From the NCBI GenBank assembly GCA_025966255.1, contig JAOPVG010000393.1, positions 1 through 6,561 on the forward strand: a DNA stretch of 6,561 bases, given 5' to 3'. The notes beneath the pieces are model-generated. The model was given only the letters and a program-made list of their open reading frames with translations. It did not search any database and was not told the DNA's origin. The position numbers and the translations under genes were made by a program. Positions 6,303 through 6,561 of the stretch are shown here, one piece after another. The number at the start of each line of letters is the position of its first letter. The stretch's first letter is position 1. This DNA comes from Jatrophihabitans sp. (GTDB lineage: Bacteria; Actinomycetota; Actinomycetes; Mycobacteriales; Jatrophihabitantaceae).

Positions 6303-6561
6303 ATGACCGAACAGCAGCCTGCGCAGCCGTCCTTCGGCAGGTGGATGGGCTCGATGTGGCTCTACACCGCTCTGCGCTTCGGACTGTTCTTCGCGCTGTG
6401 GGGGATTCTCTTCCTGCTCGGCGTGCACGGCTTCCTCGGTCCGATCATCGCGCTTGTCCTGTCGGTGCCGCTGTCGCTCGTGCTGCTCGCCAAACCGCGG
6501 GCGCGGTTCACCCGCCAGCTGGAGCTGCGGGTCGAGGCGCGCAAGACGCAGCGCGAGAGTC
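6303..6561 (+). CDS. DUF4229-like small membrane protein, 3' end outside the window
   Basis: An ATG two bases after the mqnE TAG opens a frame that stays open to the window end (86 full codons). The translation starts MTEQQPAQPSFGRWMG and has two hydrophobic helices, about residues 20-40 (TALRFGLFFALWGILFLLG) and 44-64 (FLGPIIALVLSVPLSLVLLA), then a basic, charged tail (KPRARFTRQLELRVEARK) that should be cytoplasmic. The layout of Arg-containing TM1, a short turn, TM2 ending in SLVLL, then a charged helix fits DUF4229, a small actinobacterial membrane family of unknown function. The 2-base gap and absence of a clear Shine-Dalgarno suggest translational coupling to mqnE. Its place next to mqnE hints at a link to the quinone or respiratory chain, but no function is established. 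Confidence 0.8.
   Translation, partial: MTEQQPAQPSFGRWMGSMWLYTALRFGLFFALWGILFLLGVHGFLGPIIALVLSVPLSLVLLAKPRARFTRQLELRVEARKTQRES

Overview
The window is a high-GC chromosomal segment of an actinobacterium. Evidence is the strong G/C bias at third codon positions, GTG and TTG starts, a probable leaderless promoter, and proteins that resemble actinobacterial families. The species cannot be named from this sequence. MqnE indicates menaquinone synthesis by the futalosine route, which argues against a mycobacterium, since those use the classical Men pathway.

Layout. (1) Positions 1-1012, plus strand: the 3' part of a UbiX-type flavin prenyltransferase, then after 9 bases an Lrp/AsnC-family regulator. 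(2) Positions 1013-1132: a convergent gap with a perfect 16-bp palindrome nested in a larger stem, a likely bidirectional terminator. (3) Positions 1133-5000, minus strand: a tight three-gene operon, transcribed right to left as MMPL transporter, TetR/AcrR repressor, then a TIGR00027/LCM-type SAM methyltransferase. Both junctions are 4-base start/stop overlaps (ATGA and TTGA). (4) Positions 5001-5154: a divergent regulatory region. It holds a good minus-strand promoter overlapped by the inverted repeat TAACTTA-N7-TAAGTTA, the best candidate for the TetR operator, and a plausible leaderless promoter for mqnE. (5) Positions 5155-6561, plus strand: complete mqnE (aminofutalosine synthase, radical SAM), then after 2 bases a DUF4229-like small membrane protein cut by the window end.

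How the genes work together. UbiX (prenyl-FMN for a UbiD-type decarboxylase), the AsnC regulator, MqnE and the DUF4229 protein match, from memory, the menaquinone gene neighbourhood of Streptomyces, where the AsnC gene lies directly beside mqnE. Here that neighbourhood is split by the inverted efflux-type cassette, which looks self-contained (own promoter, own repressor, probable terminator). It may be an insertion that exports and possibly methylates a hydrophobic small molecule or lipid; the substrate is unknown. No mobile element, RNA gene or CRISPR array was seen.
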